Source of the DNA: Gammaproteobacteria bacterium
Lineage (GTDB): Bacteria; Pseudomonadota; Gammaproteobacteria; SZUA-229
Assembly: GCA_026998145.1 (NCBI GenBank)
Contig: JALTRC010000192.1
Location: forward strand, 1 to 12,184
DNA: 12,184 bases
Reading direction: 5' to 3'
In this document: one piece after another, positions 10,347 through 12,184 of the stretch
How the letters are laid out: each line of letters begins with the position of its first letter
Numbering within the stretch: the stretch's first letter is position 1
Translations under genes and position numbers: made by a program
Notes under the pieces: generated by a model
Databases searched by the model: none
The model's input: only the letters and a program-made list of their open reading frames with translations
Told to the model about the DNA's origin: nothing

Positions 10347-12184
10347 ATGTTAAATAAACTGGTTGAAGCGTCTCTGCGCTATAAATTTCTGGTCATTATT
10401 ATTTTTATGGTAGTGGCTTTTATGGGCTGGAAAGCGGTTAGCACCATTCCTATTGATGCCTTTCCCGATGTAACGCCGGTACAGGTAAATGTGTATACCG
10501 AGGCGGATGGACTGGCGGCAGAAGATATTGAACAGCTGCTGACTTTTCCGGTGGAGTCCGGCATGGCCGGTTTGCCCGGCGTGCAGGAAATCCGTTCGGT
10601 GAGCCTGTTTGGTCTGTCTTATGTGTCCGTATATTTTGAAGACGGTATGGATATTTATTTTGCCAGACGTCTGGTGATGGAACGTTTGCAGGAAATATCC
10701 GATCGCATTCCCGAAGGTTATGGTACGCCGGAAATGGGGCCGAATACATCTGGGCTGGGGCAGGTGTTCTGGTATACGGTGGAACGGGCAGATGAAAAAC
10801 TCAATGCCGATATTACGGATATGGATTTACGCACGGTGCAGGACTGGAGCGTGCGACTCATGTTACGCACAGCACCGGGTGTGGATGATGTAATGTCATG
10901 GGGTGGTCAGGAATTGCAGTTTCAGGTGGTCATAGATCCTTTGAAACTGATTGAATATCAGCTGAGTTTCAAGGATGTTATTGAGCTGCTGGAAAGCAAT
11001 AATCGTCAGGTGGGCGGCCAGTATATTAATCAGGGCAAGGAACAGTATCTGGTGCGTGGTCTGGGGCTGGTAAAAGATGAAGCCGACATTGGCAATATTG
11101 TGGTGAAGGTGGAAGATGGCACGCCGGTGTATCTGCGCCAGGTGGCCACGATTTCTCAACTGCCGGCTCTGCGCTCCGGTGCGGTTACCCGTGATGGTAA
11201 GGAAGTGGTGCTGGGCATGGCGCTGGCGCGTATTGGCGAAAATGCCAAAGACGTGGTGGATAATGTCAAACAGAAAATGGCAGTGGTGAAATCGGCTCTG
11301 CCGGAAGGCGTGGTAATCAAGCCCATTTATGATCGTACTGATCTGGTGGAAAAAGCCGTAAAGACAGCTGAAAATGCGCTGATCGAAGGCTCAGTTTTAG
11401 TTGCCATTATATTGTTTCTGTTTCTTGGGGAAATACGCTCCGCACTGGTGGTGATTGCCGCATTACCCCTGGCCATGTTGATTGCCTTTATTATGATGGC
11501 GCAAATGGGCCTGAGTGCTAATTTAATGTCACTGGCCGGTCTGGCCATTGGCATCGGCATGATGGTTGATGGGGCTGTGGTGCTCACCGAAAATGCCTTT
11601 CGTATTATGGCCGAACGAAAAGAAAAGGGTGAGCAGGTTAATCGTACCGCGGCGGTGCTGGCAGCGGCAGGTGAAGTGGCCAACCCGATAGCCTTTGCTA
11701 TTTTAATTATTATTGTGGTGTTCCTGCCCCTGTTCAGTTTAACCGGTCTGGAAGGTAAATTATTTAAACCCATGGCGTTTAATATCAGCTTTGCCATGGC
11801 CGGCTCGCTGCTTTTAACTCTCACCATTATTCCGGTGCTGGCAGCAATGATTCTAAAACCCAAGGAAGAAAAAGATACCTGGCTGGTGCGCCGCATCAAG
11901 CAGGTTTATCTGCCCGTACTAAACTGGTCGCTGAATAATAAACGCAAGGTGGTCACTTCGGCGATTGCCTTATTAATGGCCAGCCTGGCTTTATTTCCGC
12001 TTCTCGGTAAGGAGTTTATGCCACAGTTACAGGAAGGTTCTATTATGTGGCGCATTGTATCCATTCCATCAACCTCGCTGGAAACCTCTATTGAAATATC
12101 AAAAGAGGTGGAAAAAACCCTGAATGAATTTTCTGAAGTAAACAGCACCATTGCGATGATTGGCCGCGCTGAAAAAGGCGAAAC
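10347..12184 (+). CDS. CzcA-family heavy-metal RND efflux pump (N-terminal part)
   Basis: 612 codons open to the right edge with no stop, of about 1030-1050 expected. The start MLNKLVEASLRYKFLVII is the first membrane helix, followed by IPIDAFPDVTPVQVNVYTEADGLAAEDIEQLLTFPVE, a classic HME-RND sequence. The first periplasmic loop and membrane segments 2-6 follow, and the second periplasmic loop begins near the edge. In TM4 the sequence AIGIGMMVDGAVVLTENAF has D408 and E415 exactly as in C. metallidurans CzcA, but position 402, Asp in CzcA, is Gly here. The pump would use the proton gradient to export divalent or monovalent metal from the periplasm. Start: ATG 10347 after a GGGGGA-type site. 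The outer-membrane partner (CzcC) is not upstream and may lie beyond the window. Gene symbol withheld because the metal is uncertain. Confidence 0.95.
   Translation, partial: MLNKLVEASLRYKFLVIIIFMVVAFMGWKAVSTIPIDAFPDVTPVQVNVYTEADGLAAEDIEQLLTFPVESGMAGLPGVQEIRSVSLFGLSYVSVYFEDGMDIYFARRLVMERLQEISDRIPEGYGTPEMGPNTSGLGQVFWYTVERADEKLNADITDMDLRTVQDWSVRLMLRTAPGVDDVMSWGGQELQFQVVIDPLKLIEYQLSFKDVIELLESNNRQVGGQYINQGKEQYLVRGLGLVKDEADIGNIVVKVEDGTPVYLRQVATISQLPALRSGAVTRDGKEVVLGMALARIGENAKDVVDNVKQKMAVVKSALPEGVVIKPIYDRTDLVEKAVKTAENALIEGSVLVAIILFLFLGEIRSALVVIAALPLAMLIAFIMMAQMGLSANLMSLAGLAIGIGMMVDGAVVLTENAFRIMAERKEKGEQVNRTAAVLAAAGEVANPIAFAILIIIVVFLPLFSLTGLEGKLFKPMAFNISFAMAGSLLLTLTIIPVLAAMILKPKEEKDTWLVRRIKQVYLPVLNWSLNNKRKVVTSAIALLMASLALFPLLGKEFMPQLQEGSIMWRIVSIPSTSLETSIEISKEVEKTLNEFSEVNSTIAMIGRAEKGE

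Overview
The window reads as chromosomal DNA of a gammaproteobacterium of moderate GC. The first 2.9 kb carry the conserved housekeeping order prs - rplY - pth - ychF, followed by an elongator tRNA-Met with encoded CCA. That order and the protein sequences point to Gammaproteobacteria; I cannot place the genus.

Layout. 1-177: 3' end of prs. 178-363: intergenic, with a strong dispersed-type hairpin and a likely promoter. 364-2726: rplY, pth and ychF, co-directional and closely spaced. 2752-2916: tRNA-Met(CAU) with a stable-RNA type promoter and an intrinsic terminator. 2917-4504: a small accessory islet beside the tRNA. It holds a structured, gene-less stretch that looks like a short minus-strand RNA gene, an orphan PemK/MazF-fold toxin-like gene (minus), and a divergent MESH1/SpoT-type small alarmone hydrolase (plus). 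4505-4735: a small BFD-like [2Fe-2S] protein with an unusual cysteine spacing. 4747-6309: a minus-strand fusion of an aminoglycoside-phosphotransferase-like domain with a P-loop kinase domain. 6443-12184: a plus-strand heavy-metal efflux operon, running off the window.

The metal operon is arsR-type repressor, P1B-type ATPase, CzcI-like small secreted protein, CzcB-like adaptor and CzcA-like RND pump. The first three genes are almost contiguous. A perfect inverted repeat covers the putative -10 box and touches the arsR start codon, which suggests autorepression and possibly a leaderless mRNA. The likely logic is that metal releases the repressor, the ATPase moves the ion from cytoplasm to periplasm, and the RND system moves it on across the outer membrane. 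No outer-membrane CzcC partner lies between the regulator and the pump. The ATPase carries APC instead of the common CPC/SPC and HEAS near its C-terminus, and the RND pump has Gly at the position of CzcA Asp402, so the metal specificity is not obvious from sequence.

The most promising undescribed element is the putative ~127-nt RNA on the minus strand (about 3133 to 3007), directly downstream of the toxin-like gene. It has its own good sigma70-like promoter, several hairpins and a UNCG-capped terminator-like stem, and no protein antitoxin gene is visible nearby.
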